NCBI GenBank assembly: GCA_020726505.1
Contig: JAHLEZ010000035.1
Location: 372,001 to 436,000, forward strand
DNA from: Leptodontidium sp. MPI-SDFR-AT-0119
Lineage: Eukaryota > Ascomycota > Leotiomycetes > Helotiales > Leptodontidiaceae
DNA: 64,000 nucleotides
Direction: 5' to 3'
A program made the translations under genes and the position numbers. Numbering within the stretch: the stretch's first letter is position 1; every line of letters starts with the position of its first letter. Positions 49,867 to 62,592 of this stretch are shown here, one piece after another. The notes beneath the pieces were generated by a model, which had not been told where the DNA came from, searched no databases, and saw only the letters and a program-made list of their open reading frames with translations.

Positions 49867-51226
49867 TCAAAGCCTAGCAATAACATCGCCTAACATCGAC
49901 GTGGCACGCTGAGTCTGAACCTCCATATCCTCGTACCAAATCCAATGAAATCTCGACAGAGCATCGTCACGTAGCTTGTTCAGGTCGTGGCCATACGGTC
50001 CCTGGAAATTGTACATCTCTCCTGCCTGGCGACTTGTCTTAACGACTTTCTGTGAGCGAGGACGGCGAATTGCATCATAGGCTTTGAATGCGAGCGGGAT
50101 ATCTGCGACAGTTTTGGTGTTGACATCTGCTAGCACTTCGGCCATTATGAGTGCATCCTCGACGGCTTGACCTGCTCCCGATCCTTGATGTGGTAGCGTG
50201 GCGTGAGCGGAGTCTCCGAGAAGAGCGACATTTCCCTTGTAGAATGTTGGAAGTGGCAGAGTATCGAACAGTGCCCACTTGTCTGGAGTGTGGTCCTTGA
50301 TCATCTAGAAACGATCGAGTCAGCAAGTTCCGAATAACAATAATGAGGATGCTTACCGAGATGACACTCTGAACTTCATCACACCAACTAACGAAGTCCC
50401 TCTTCATGTCGTCGTACTTTGCATCCTTGATAACCCACCCATCATGATCCCAACTCTCCCCCTTGTTTACTGACGCAATTACATTCACCGTTTTGCCATG
50501 ATCGATTGGATAGCAGAGAACATGGCCACCGGGAGCAAGGAACATCTGGGCATTGACAGCGAACCCTTCTCCCAGAGCCTCTTTGGCTTTCTCCATCGGT
50601 ATGATCGCTCGATATGCGACCGTCCCCGAGAAAGAAAGGTCATCCTCTGCGCTCTTCCTGTTAAGAAGTGCTTGGCGAACCTTACTACGAATTCCATCAC
50701 ATCCGATGACAGCATCTGCCGTTGCAGTTGATCCATCTGCAAAGCTGACTTCAATCTCGCCACTCTCCAGCCTCTTCATGCCAACAAAGCGTTTGTTGAA
50801 ATTCGCAATCCCTTCAGGGACTAGCTTCACAAGTTCTTCCATGAAACGTGCTCGGTGAACACTACTCAGTCCAGTCAAGTTTGAATCGAATGTTTGGATC
50901 TTGGCAATCATGTCTGTATTGTCTCCTCCGTAGCGGAAGTTGATCCAAGTGCGACCAATTCCCTCAGACTCTTCCTCGGCAGCATGGGTGGCAAGTCTAA
51001 TGAACGCTTCTTGAATGGCTGGGTCCACCAATTTCATGGCGCGGGAGCTGTTTGGTCCAAAGGCAACTCCTTGGCCGATTTCGCCAAATTCAGAAGCTTG
51101 TTCGTAGACTTGAACTGGGACTCCTCTGCGAATAAGCCCAAGCGCCAGGCATAATCCTCCGATTCCACCGCCAATGACAGCAATAGAGAATGGCTTGCTT
51201 TGTGGAGGTTGCTGACGCTGAGACAT
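49867..51226 (-). CDS. FAD-dependent monooxygenase, salicylate-hydroxylase type
   Basis: Exons 51226-50357 and 50304-49867 give 435 aa. The N-terminal FAD-binding motif is IAVIGGGIGGLCLALGL (GxGxxG), then GQGVAFGPNSSRAMKL, the DG motif VIGCDGIRSKVR at about residues 190-200, and the GD motif GNVALLGDSAHATLPHQGSGAGQAVEDAL after the intron. The whole pattern is that of class A flavoprotein hydroxylases such as salicylate 1-monooxygenase, which hydroxylate an aromatic ring with NAD(P)H and O2, often with decarboxylation. A homologue (AtA) converts 6-methylsalicylate to 3-methylcatechol in terreic acid biosynthesis. Here the gene is divergent from a 6-MSAS-type PKS, so a similar substrate is plausible but unproven. 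No signal peptide; cytosolic. Confidence 0.92.
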
Positions 51227-52620
51227 TGTGGTGGCAATGAAATTTGGGAAATGTGTAGGAAATTCCGATGTTCAATGTTAACAAAGAGGGAAGAGAATAT
51301 GTCGATTGGATTGTGATTGATGCAAAGAAACATTGTGGGTCGAGGTCATATCTATCTGAGCTTAGAATGGAAAACATTATTGCTAGAAAGCTGTGAACAG
51401 AGGTCTATTTCGAGAAGTGGAACAACAAGCCGACTTCAGCTCTCAATAAATTCATTTGGTCGTGAACCCAGGTAATCGGAAGTAGCTGAGACGGTGTAAC
51501 CGTCCACGTACGTATGACTTCAGGATATTGGTAGCGAAGTCCTGCTGGCTGGCGGTGAACTTGATGGAACATAATCCACGATACCGGAGCTGAGGATCTG
51601 GAACATGCCTTGTATACCCTGTGTTCTCGTACCCTCTAAGTCGTTTTGTGGGTGTACTATTATCAGATATGTATTCATTGGTGTCTTTACGAGAGGTGGA
51701 AGGAATGTTTGGGAAATGTACCTTTGTGTCCTGGATTTGAGGTCACCGTGGATAGTTGCACGAACCCGTTCCAACGTACTCGGTACCAGTGGCGGTATGG
51801 TGTTTGTGGTAACAGTTAAAACCACGGATTCCACAGTCGTCACACATGGTTGTACCAAGCTTCCTCAGCCCTATTTCGATATCATGCAGGTACAACGGTC
51901 AAGATCGAGGCACCTCCGTAGTCACCTGACCGTCTGTTGTCCTTCGGACCTTGTTGCACATAGATCATGCTGAGATTAGAATGTCGATAGCTTACCGCCT
52001 TTTCTCCAAAGTAATCAACTGTTGTCAATAGGGAATGTCTGACTCCTGACCGTGAGATCACATTTAGTGGGAGAAATCCGTCAGAAGCGACAAGGACCTC
52101 GAGGTCAAAGTCCACCTCCGCGGAACACACATGGTGTGGATTCCATACCAAGTGCTATTTTTGACTTGTTGAAAGTTACACCCCATACTCCATCACTGCA
52201 AAGAGGTTCAGCTTCAAGCCTCTAAGTGATAGTTTAGCACGGGAAGCTGCATAGAATAGAGCTGCAGAGTATCGGTGGAGAAAAAGTGTCGATTTGGGCG
52301 TCAGAATTGTCTTCGGCTGCAAGACTAAACTTCGAAGATTGTAAGAAAATATGTCCCTCGGCAAGATAGAATGTCCGAGTCTACCAGTAAAGTAAGAATC
52401 AATTCCTTGACAAGACTGGTTTGAATAGAAATATGAGTGCGAGATCCCCAGATTTTGTGAATTCAATCATCCTCCTTCAACAATAACTATATGCACAGAT
52501 GCAAGTCCCTTTCGGCTTCTCCTATAAATCATCAATCATTTTCCCTTTCATTTATCTGAAGTTACTCGTCTTATCACACTTAAATCCTCGGGAAAATCCC
52601 CCCTCTGTTCGCCAGTCACG
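51227..52620. promoter_or_regulatory. Divergent promoter region between monooxygenase and PKS
   Basis: 1.4 kb between the two starts. Open frames of 90-120 codons occur on both strands (51520-51973, 51882-52151, 52176-52466) without recognisable domains, so I do not call genes. A shared upstream region would allow co-regulation. Confidence 0.5.
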
Positions 52621-55600
52621 ATGGCTCCATACCTGGGATGGACGCCTTCATCAGGTGTCCTGACTCCAACAACTGAGCCCACCACCCCACGAACGCAGCA
52701 TGCAGAGCTCACCCATCAAGACCATGGCCGTGAAGACATAGCTGTTGTAGGCATGGCCTGTCGTCTAGCTGGTAACAACAACAGCCCAGGAGAACTCTGG
52801 AAGTACGTCCTCGAGCAAAAAGTTGCTTCAGGAGAGATACCACCACTGCGATGGGAGGCATACTCCAGACGAGACTCTAGAAACCCCAAAGTAAGTCAAT
52901 AGTCTCGGAATATTCAGTGTGACGTCGTTTGACCCTCATTAGGTACTCAAAGACACAACATCCAAAGGTTACTTCCTGCACAACATCGAAGACTTCGACT
53001 GTGTCTTCTTCGGAATATCGCCCAAAGAGGCCCTCTTGATGGATCCCCAACAACGTATCTCCCTAGAAGTAGCATGGGAAGCACTCGAAGACGCTGGGAT
53101 CCCACCCCAGAGCCTAGCTGGATCGAATACAGCCTGTTTCATGGGCGTGAACAGCGATGACTACTCCAAACTTCTGCTTGAAGATCTCCCAGGCGTTGAA
53201 GCTTGGATGGGGATTGGCACAGCATACTGCGGCGTCCCGAACCGCATATCATATTTAATGGACCTCAGAGGACCATCTACGGCTGTCGATGCTGCTTGTG
53301 CATCTTCCCTAGTTGCCATCCATCACGGTCGACAGTCTCTGCTGGCCAAAGAAACAGACCTCGCTATCGTGGGAGGGGTCAATGCAATGTGTGGCCCAGG
53401 ACTTACCCGCGTTCTCGACAAAGCCGGTGCCATTTCGAAAGACGGCACTTGCAGATCCTTTGACCATGAAGCCAATGGGTACGGACGAGGCGAAGGTGCC
53501 GCTATCATCATCCTCAAAAGACATAGCGATGCTCTGCGAGACAGCGATAACGTCTTAGCCGTTCTGAAAGGGTCTGCTGTTGGTCAAGACGGCCGTACGA
53601 ATGGAATCATGGCTCCCAACGGTATCGCTCAAGAAGCTGTCGCTAGAACAGCCTTGGGTCAAATCGACCCACTGAGTATCCAGTATGTTGAAGCACATGC
53701 AACATCGACATCTATGGGCGATCCAGTGGAAATCACAGCTATGTCGAACTTGTATGGCAAAAACAGACCAGCCTCGTCACCTTGCTACATCGGCAGCGTC
53801 AAGCCCAATGTTGGTCACCTCGAAGCTGGTGCTGGCGGCGTCGGTTTCATCAAAGCTGTTATGGCTCTTCGAAACGGGACCATCCCTCCCCAAGCAAATC
53901 TGAATTCCCTCAACCAAAAGATTGATTGGGAGAACGCTGGCATCAAAGTCCCCCAACAAGTCACCAATTGGCCAGCAGTTAATGGTGCAAAACGAGCAGC
54001 TATCTGCTCCTATGGATATGGAGGAACTGTCTCTCATGCTGTCATTGAGCAAGCTCCTCCTGTCATGCGAATGAAAACTGCCATCAAGCAGGACGATGAG
54101 CCAACAATCCTGCTTCTGACATCAACACACGACAAGCGAATTTCATTGTTTGCCAGCAGCCTTCACGATTGGATGACGGGCAATGGCGGAGAGGTCTCCT
54201 CCTCTTCGATTGGCGCTACTCTGGCTGCCCGCAGAGGACATCACGATTTCAGAGCAGCAATCGTCACCCAAACCCGCAAAGAGGCAACAGATCTTCTCAG
54301 TTCGTATGCCAAAGGGAACAATACTTCTCAACTCATCACCAGTCGAGTCATGGACAAAACGGATACCAGAGTGGTCTGGATGTTTTCTGGTCACGGCGCA
54401 CAGTGGGCAGACATGGGAAAGGAACTCCTCGCAAATGAACCTGTATTCCGCAACGCCATCGAAGATCTCGCACCGAGAATCCAGGCTGAGGCAGGCTTCT
54501 GCGCCATCCAAGCTCTCAGTGCAGGAGACATCTCTTCCACAGACAGAGTCCAGATCCTGACTTATGCTGTGCAAGTAGCTCTCGCCTCTCTCCTAGAGTC
54601 AAAGGGTGCGAAACCAGATGCCATCATCGGCCATTCGGTCGGCGAGATAGCAGCAGCTGTTGTGGCAGACGCTCTCACTCCCGATGAGGGCGCAATTATT
54701 GTGTGCCGAAGGGCGATGCTCTACCGCCAGGTGATGGGCAAAGGAGCAATGTGCCTGGTCAATCTTCCCATCTGCCAAGCCTCTCAGCTGCTCGAAGGTC
54801 GTCTTGATATCTACCCCGCGATTGATTCCTCTCCTAGCTCGTGCGTCGTAGCTGGAACAGTTACAGCAGTGAAAGAGTTTTCGTCCATTTGCGAACAGGA
54901 GAAGGTCAAGGTGTTTCAAGTCAACTCTGACGTGGCATTCCACACCCCCCTTCTGAACCCAATAGCTGAGCCTCTTTTGGAAGTTCTGCGAGATATCTCC
55001 CCGAAGGCGCCAAATATCCCTCTTTACTCAACAGCAACCAAAGATCCTCGAGAACAAGCCCCGAGAGATGGCTGCTACTGGCTCCAGAACACCTTGTCGC
55101 CTGTTCTTCTCAAGTCTACTGTGAGAGCTGCAGTGGACGATGGCTACCGAATCTTCATGGAAGTCTCGAGTCATCCTGTCATTTCTCACTCGGTCAATGA
55201 GACAGTGATGGACATGGACGTCGAAGAATATCTCGTAACTCCCACCTTGCTCCGAAATAAGCCAGCTAGACTTTGCCTGTTGAAATCGCTCGCCACTTTA
55301 TGGAGTAAAGGCGCATCCATCGATTGGAAAAGTTACTTCAGCGGGGTGGAATGGGCCAAAGATGTCCCGAAAACACAATGGCAACACACTCCTTTTTGGA
55401 AGAAAGTCGAAGCTGGAACAAGAACTGCAAGTCAACTTCATGATGTCGATAGTCATACACTTGTAGGCCAGCGTATTCCTGTCGCGGGAGAAACAAAGAC
55501 AGTCTTCACCACCAAACTCGAGGAGTCTACGAAGCCCTTCCCTGGGAACCATCCACTTCATGGCACGGAGATTGTTCCAGCTGCGGTTCTTTTCAATACC

Positions 55601-58021
55601 TTCCTGGCTGCGACCGGTACTCAGACGTTGAGCAATATACATTTGCGTGTCCCAGTTGCGATCAGTGCTCCGAGAGATGTCGAAGTCATCGCTGATGGGG
55701 ATTCCGTCCGCATCATGTCTCGACTCATCCCAACTGGGACCGAGAAGGCCGAAGCTGATCCCAACTCTTCCTGGCTCACGCATATCACTGCTAGTATGAA
55801 GTCGAATGCACCAGCAGAAGGCAGTAGCTTGGACATCGCAAGCATCGAGTTTCGTATTGAGACGGAGCTTAAGTCTTCATTTTCCATCGACTATCTTCTC
55901 GACGTTGGAGTTCCAGAAATGGGCTTCCCATGGACAGTCACTCGCCACGTCGGAAACACCGAAGAAATGCTCGCACGTGTCGATGTTTGCCCAGAAATCA
56001 AAGACGGAGACGCCTTCCCTTGGAAGTCCACCTCCTGGGCTCCAGTCTTCGACGCAGCAACATCCATCGGCTCGACCATCTTCTATGAAACTCCTCGTCT
56101 TCGCATGCCCGCTCAAGTGGATGAAGTCGCCGTCTATCAAGATGCAGCGCCTCCCAAAATCGCCTACATCTACGTCCAGCGTTCGAAAGTTGAGCTTGCC
56201 TCTGATGTTACAGTTGCCGCTGAGGATGGCCGTATCCTTGCTAAATTCACAACGATGAGATTCGCGGAAATCGAAGGATCGATCGGCAGTGGTGGCAGAC
56301 TGGATGAGCTTGTCCATAGTATCGCCTGGGTTCCTGCTCGTTTGGCAGAAACCTCTTCAGAACTCAAACGAGTGGTCATTGTGGGCTCCGACGATCAACA
56401 CATCGTCAGGAAGTACATACGACAATTATCCAAACGTAGCATCTCCGCAGCTTGCGTATCGGTGGAAGATCTTGACGAACATCTCACAAAGACAAAACCA
56501 GAGGGTGCAATTATTGTCTACGTCCCTCACTCAACCGATGAAATCGAGAATATCCAAAAGTCCGCCGAGAAATCATGCTTTGAACTTCTCGAGATTGTCA
56601 AGCTCGTCGCAGCGAAACAGTTGCAAATCAAGATCTTCGCAATCACAGAAGGTGCCTTCCAAGGAGAGACAATATCAGCACTCGCTCAATCCCCTCTCGT
56701 CGGTCTCGGCCGAATCATCGCATCCGAACAACCAGACAACTGGGGTGCTTTGATTGACGTCGAATCTTCATCTTTCCCATTCCAGGCAGTGAGATACATC
56801 TCTGGTGCGGATATCATCAAGATCGAGGACTCAGTTGCGAAAGTAGCTCGACTTCGCCCCCTCGCAAAAAGCAAGGCATCTTCCACTCAAGGATTCACTC
56901 CTCGTCCTGAAGGCACATACCTGATTTCTGGTGGCCTTGGCTCCCTCGGACTGGAAGTGGCTGCACATCTTGTCGAACAAGGTGCTCGGAGAATTGTTCT
57001 TCTGTCCAGACGATCTCTCCCCTCTCGTAAAGACTGGGATGTATTGACTGGAGTAATGGTAGATGTTGTGTCCAAGATCAAAGCTCTTGAGGAGCTGGGG
57101 GCAAGTATCCATGTTTTGGCAATTGACTTGAGCTCCCGCAAGGCTAGTTCAGAACTCGGAGCAAAAGTCGATGCACTGAATCTCCCACCAATTCGCGGCA
57201 TCGTCCACGCTGCCGGTGTTCTTGAAGATCAACTCGTCCTCGCCACAACTGCATCTTCATTTGCTCGAGTCCTTGCACCAAAAATCGACGGTGCACTGGC
57301 ACTGCACAACTTCTTTCCACCTAACGTCTTGGATTTCTTCATCCTCTTCTCCTCCTGCGGTCAACTCTTCGGCTTCCCAGGTCAGGCATCTTACGCTTCA
57401 GGAAATGCATTCCTCGACTCCCTTGCCGAACATCGTCGCCAGCAAGGAGATAACGCAGTTGCTTTCCAATGGACTAGTTGGAAGGGCGTCGGTGGAATGG
57501 GTGATAATGAATTTGTGGAAGCGGAGGTTGAAAGCAGAGGATTCACGAGTGTGACTAAATCTGAGGCATTCGCGGCATGGAACGAGGTTGCCAAGAGAGA
57601 CGTGAGCCATGCTGTGGTGTTGAGGAGTAGACTTTTGGATGTGAATGAGCCTCTCCCATCACCGATTTTGGAAGACATTGCAGTCAGAAAAGCTCCGGCC
57701 GCTGGCTCACCTGCAACCAACCCAACCAGCGAAGGCGACAAATCTAGCTCGGGAGGAGCTGCAATTCCGAAAGGACCAGAACGCATTCCTATTCTCACAG
57801 AGAAGATTGCTGGCTGTGTCGCTTCGGTGCTACAACTTGCAGGTGCCGAGGACGTGGACCCGAAAGCTGCCCTGGCAGATCTGGGGATGGATTCGGTGAT
57901 GACAGTTGCTTTCAGGAAGCTGCTCCAGCAAGAGTTGAAGGTCAAAGTTCCCCCAACTCTGGTCTGGGGACATCCAACTGTCAGTCACTTGGTGAAATGG
58001 TTTGATGGACAGATTGGATAG
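52621..58021 (+). CDS. 6-methylsalicylic-acid-synthase-type partially reducing PKS
   Basis: Exons 52621-52890 and 52943-58021 give 1782 aa, close to known 6-MSASs (about 1,775-1,800). Domain order is KS, AT, DH, KR, ACP. KS (about 38-465): [13 protein letters not shown], catalytic Cys209 in VDAACASS, His in VEAHATST and in [12 protein letters not shown]: Ser about 654 in [10 protein letters not shown]. The DH (or thiohydrolase-type) region about 940-1250 has [11 protein letters not shown], as in 6-MSAS. KR: NADPH loop [13 protein letters not shown] at about 1415. ACP: phosphopantetheine Ser about 1740 in LGMDSVM. There is no enoylreductase, methyltransferase or terminal thioesterase. 6-MSASs make one tetraketide with a single ketoreduction, released by the internal hydrolase region; related enzymes make mellein or orsellinic-type acids, so the product is likely but not certainly 6-methylsalicylate. 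The intron (gtaagt ... cattag) is conserved in position after the N-terminus. Confidence 0.95.
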
Positions 58022-58228
58022 ATAGATTGTCTGTTGGGCGGTTAGACTGCATTTTGCGGGTGGATCTGGTGACTTATCTGCTGTACCTTCGCATTGCATG
58101 TTTTGCAACAGTCTTCGTCCTTAGATTTGCTGTATTAGAATAAAAATGTTTCACAAATGTGGTCTGGAAATTTCTGCAGCTGTGAAAGTCTCGAAAACTC
58201 AAATCAATCAATTGATGGTATTCCCGAC

Positions 58229-60998
58229 CTATACCATAATCATATCCTGATCCGATTCCCCAAGCCCATTGCTCACCTCCGGCTCTAATAACATCAATCC
58301 ATCCATCTCTCTCTGGGTATACTCCATCAAATAAGCTTCATCCCACATTTCCTCACTCCGTTTCCGATTTTTCTCCGTGTATACCTTCAACGCATTGTGC
58401 ACCTCCTTCATGCTCTGCTGTCCCTTCGCCCCCCGAACTTGCAAATTCGCCAGCCTTCCCACAGGGTAACTCCTCACCAATGTGAACAAGATTCTCTGTG
58501 CCACAGCAGTCGTTCTGGCATTGGTGTTCCAGTCTCGGATTCGCAAAAGTAAGGTGAAGATCTGCTCGTCTGAAAGAGAAGCGAGAACTTCATCCACGCC
58601 CTTGACACCACACAGACTCCCCTCCTCATGAACTCCAGTCACCACTGACGTGAAGAGCGAGAGCAATCGGGCAGGGTGATTGAGCTGGAGTGCAAGGGTG
58701 ATGGCTTTGCGGTATGATTTCGCATGAATATAGTTCTGCAGCTCTTGTTCTTGTTCCACAAACTGCGTGGCAGCAGCATTCGAAGCAGCCTGGGTAGAGA
58801 ATGTGGTATCCTTCCAAAATGTCACAGTTGAATCTCCACTCCCTGAAACAATCATGTTCGAGACGGGATGTACGGTCAAGGCCCAGACTCGATCCTCATG
58901 ATTGTCCAGGGTACACGAAGTCTCGCCTGTGCTTGCATTCCAGACCATCACCAAACCATCGCCACCCGCGCTTGCGATCTGAACATGCTTCTTTCCCCTA
59001 TCCTCAGGGTTGGGAAGACCTAACCAGGCAACCTTCAGCACACTGTTGGTATGGCCTTCAAATGTTCGCACGCAGCTGTAGTCTGCCAAACTCCAGATTT
59101 TGATAGTTTTGTCACCACTTCCCGTCAGGACAAGCCCTTTTCCTGCAGCTGGGCCACTTTCGCCAATGATAGATGGTGTATCTTTTGGCGCAAACTTCAC
59201 TGACCAAACACCACGTTTGTGACCGCGCAGAATACCCTGGACTTCTCCTTCCTCGACAGACCATATTTTGACATTCTTGTCTTGGGACGCGGAGGCGAAA
59301 AGCTGAGAAGTGTGGTTGATATCGAGGGCGTTGATATCTTTGTCGTGTGCAAGACGGGTGTATGCAGCTCTTGGAGCTTTGCGCGTGGAAGGTTGAACAT
59401 CCCAGCGCTTGATTGTACGGTCCTGGGAGCCGGTTAAGATGAAAGATGGTGGGTGATCAAGTGGCAATTGAAAAGCTGGAGAGGACTCGGGGGGTGCTTG
59501 TTTTGAGAGGGCAATCGCTCCCAAGGATTCCGCGTGGCCGGTGAAGGTAGTGTGGCAACTGAAGGAGGAGTTCTCTGGATCAATCCTCCACAATCGAGCA
59601 GTATTATCCTTCGCACCCGTAGCAATCCAATGGCCTGACCAATCGATATCCAAACAGATGATAATGTCTTCGTGGCCGTGGAGTTGGGCAACGTCTGCAC
59701 CAAAATAATCTGCATCTGCATCCGTACCTAACGAAACAATTCGTATTTCCTCTGAGTTTGTCGCCAGAGCGAGCAAAGATTTATCTGGGAGAAGGTACCC
59801 CAAATCAATGATCTCGTCGTGTGTGCCAGATATTCGCTTGACTTGCTCCAGAGGAGGAATGGTATGTGCCGCTTCCTTGAGTGGTGTCGTAGAATGAAGA
59901 ATCAGAGTGTGGTCGGACTGAATAGAAAGAATTCGATCCTTAAAACATGTCGCGGACACAATTGCGTCTGATTCTCCCTGTGGCGACTGAGCTGCAGTAA
60001 TCTCTCGGCCAGTACTTGATTCCCAGACTCGAATATTTCCGTTGACTCCTCCAGTGTATGCCATCCTCCCAGACTCGAGAAAACCTGCTGCTTCGACCTC
60101 TTCTAGCACTGGCACAACTTTCCGAACCTTCCATGTCTTCGCATCCCACCACATGATGGTCTTGTCTCTGCTGGCTGAAAGGAGAGCATTCTGCTCTGCG
60201 GAGTAGTCGAGCGAGGTAACATCGGAGACGTGCGAATCGAGGACAGAGGATGAAGTTCTTTTGTAGAGATCCCAGATTCGAATTTTTCCATCTTGACTTC
60301 CGGATGCCAGACGATAGCCCCTTACTGCGTCGGATTCCGGCTCCTCACTCTTCCTTCGTTTTCGATTTCTGCCAGAAATGCCAGTTTCCTCCTCCTGTTT
60401 GTTCGCAACCAATTGGAAGAAATGAAGCGCCGAAATCAAGACGTTGGGTCCACGGAATGTATGTGTAACATATCCCCCCAGAATATCCCAGACTTTCACA
60501 ACTCCATCTGCTGCCCCAGTGGCGAGGTATAATCCGGACTGATCAACCGCGAGAACGACCACGGGCGTGGTGTGAGGCTTGAGAGTTCGCAGAACCTCGA
60601 ATTCTATGGTACCATCTTCCGAATGAGTTAAAGAGTATATTCGCATAGATAAGGATCGAGAGCATATGATGAGGTGGGAAGCGGATGGTGTTACTGCCAG
60701 AAGTTAGTCGTGTTGGGGAGTTGGAGGGGTAATTGTAGCAGTACAAGTCAACGTCGAGATGACTTCACCATCCTGTTGTAACATTAGCCAAGTCGCAGAC
60801 CGAGCAATTATATACCCATACCCCTTCAATTTTCGCCAGCTGCTTTCCCGTCTTCAGGTCCGTCAACAAAGCATCTTCTCCAAGTGTTGTCGCCAAAATG
60901 CGCCCATCTTGATCGAGAGCGACGCTGCCACCAGTGTAGATTGGCTGGATTGTATGCTCCGGCTCAAAGGTCGTCAGGTATGGGGCTTTGTTAGTCAT
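58229..60998 (-). CDS. utp13: Small-subunit processome WD40 protein UTP13 (TBL3)
   Basis: Exons 60998-60822, 60772-60745 and 60693-58229 give 889 aa. The start MTNKAPYLTTFEPEHTIQPIYTGGSVAL is the conserved Utp13 N-terminus; an upstream in-frame ATG was not chosen. About a dozen WD40 repeats make tandem propellers (for example LATGAADGVVKVWDILGG, LASGSQDGKIRIWDLYKR, IATGAKDNTARLWRID, LTGSGDKTIKIWSL, VSGSGDSTVTFWKD). A C-terminal Utp13 domain follows (QELQNYIHAKSYRKAITLALQLNHP to EKNRKRSEEMWDEAYLMEYTQREMDGL). It is a UtpB subcomplex member acting with U3 snoRNP in nucleolar 18S rRNA maturation. Exon 2 is only 28 nt. It is convergent with the PKS, 207 bases apart. Confidence 0.95.
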
Positions 60999-62370
60999 TG
61001 TCGAGGGGAGTCTGTGAGACAAGACGATGCAGAATGCAGCTTCAGGATACCGCCTTCTGATGTTTTCTTGGTGTTTTGGCAGAAATATTTTTTGGTTGGC
61101 AGGGGTGTTGAGATAAGCTTAATCTTAGCGTCTTTTGGAGCGGCCGCATTCTACTCTCCCCTCGCTTCGTGCCTAGTGCAACTAGAAAATCCCAAGCTTA
61201 TGACACCGTAAGCGATGAAATTAATTGTATCGCTTTTAAAAATCAAGATGCAGTTAAATAAAGGGTATAAAGGATTCAAGTTGATGAAAACGTGGAATAG
61301 GATGGGATACTAAAAGGATAACAAGAAGTTGGAGTTGAGACTGAACATCCGGGGAGATGAGATGTTTTGGCCAGCCTTTGCCACAACCTAAGTCAATAAA
61401 TAGCCACGATGGGTCGATACGAGTACTTAACGACTATAGCTCTTACAAGTTCAGTATTTTATCCCAAAGGGTTGTCCTGAATCTCCTTGATTTATTCTGC
61501 AAGCATCTGCCCATCTTAATCACTTGAATATCGTTCAGTCTTACGCATCTAGGGCCGTGGTCATTACGAAGACGAGATTATCGAAACAGCAGCCGAAGGA
61601 AGTTAAAGTACATAGGAGTATAATAATCGTGATTATCCTTGAAATTTAGAGATTAAGCGGCGAAAGCGAGAGCACGTGCGAGAAGTAAACGAAGTTATAC
61701 AAGTTACTAAAGTCGTAAAGGATGTAATAGTAGCGAGAGAAACGGTAACCCAAATAATTTTTAATAAGTATTAGGAACTTATGCTTGGGTTGAGATTTAT
61801 AGAAGTTAAACGAGCTGTTTTAGTTGGGGAAGTCTAGGGAGTATTAGGTTTAAGAACACGAGTCTTATCTCATTAGATTTGTGATTCGTAAAGTTCAGAA
61901 TATCCTATTAGTGCTAACGATGTAATTAATTGTTACGGGGGTTACTTAGGCAGGTTTCACGATCGGAACTTAATACTAGGCTGCACGAAAGAGGGCGATG
62001 TTAGTCGACAAGGCTGCTGATGCTACTAAGAGCACGTCGAACTGAACTTGATTATCCGACTTATGTGGATAAAAAGTGGAAAGCCAAGTGCATACTTCCT
62101 CCGAATGTAATTGACTTTTCAAAAAGCTTAAAGTAACGTTATGTACTTATTTAAAGTGGGATATTTTTTTTTAGTGGCTGGAAGATATTTCTTCCTCTTG
62201 TGGAAGTCTAGTTCTCTTTGCCGAGGTCTGACTGCGCACAAAACATTGTGATATAAAGTACACAAACAGAATAGAGAAATCTCGTACCCTAAGGAGTTTC
62301 AGTTCGAAGCTGGTCATTAATCGTTCTCCTACTCGCTATAATTAAATAAACAACAACACCTGCCAAAGCC
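60999..62370. other. AT-rich, RIP-like gene-poor DNA
   Basis: After about 61,200 the sequence is rich in TA and poor in CpA, with no conserved frame. Some stretches read like decayed coding sequence with many stops (for example 61660-61790). No gene or RNA recognised. Confidence 0.45.
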
Positions 62371-62592
62371 ATGACTCGCGCCAACCAGCCTTCGAAGGAT
62401 AGTTAAAGCTTTCTTGCCACGTCGGACCGAAGCCAGTCCCGCACTTAGTCGAAGCTTAATCATTTCCAGAGTCTCATTTATGCAGCCGGAGAAGCCGGAG
62501 TAGAGGGTGTAGAAGAAAGGATTGTGTGAAAACTGGAACCTGTGATACCCGGGTATTTGGAGAAGCGATGTATTTAATGTCTAGTATAATGA
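62371..62592 (+). pseudogene. Degraded gag-like or mobile-element relic
   Basis: From ATG 62371 one frame reads MTRANQPSKDS, stop, SFLATSDRSQSRT, stop, SKLNHFQSLIYAAGEAGVEG, stop and KLEPVIPGYLEKRCI, with at least four stops that fit Gln, Arg or Trp codons changed by RIP. It looks like the N-terminus of a retroelement gag, but I cannot confirm the family. A 150-base stretch upstream (62190-62350) could be LTR-like. Confidence 0.35.

Noticed and set aside
51520..52466. Possible small genes between monooxygenase and PKS
   Set aside because: 90-120 codon frames on both strands without domains or consistent introns. The promoter role explains the region better.
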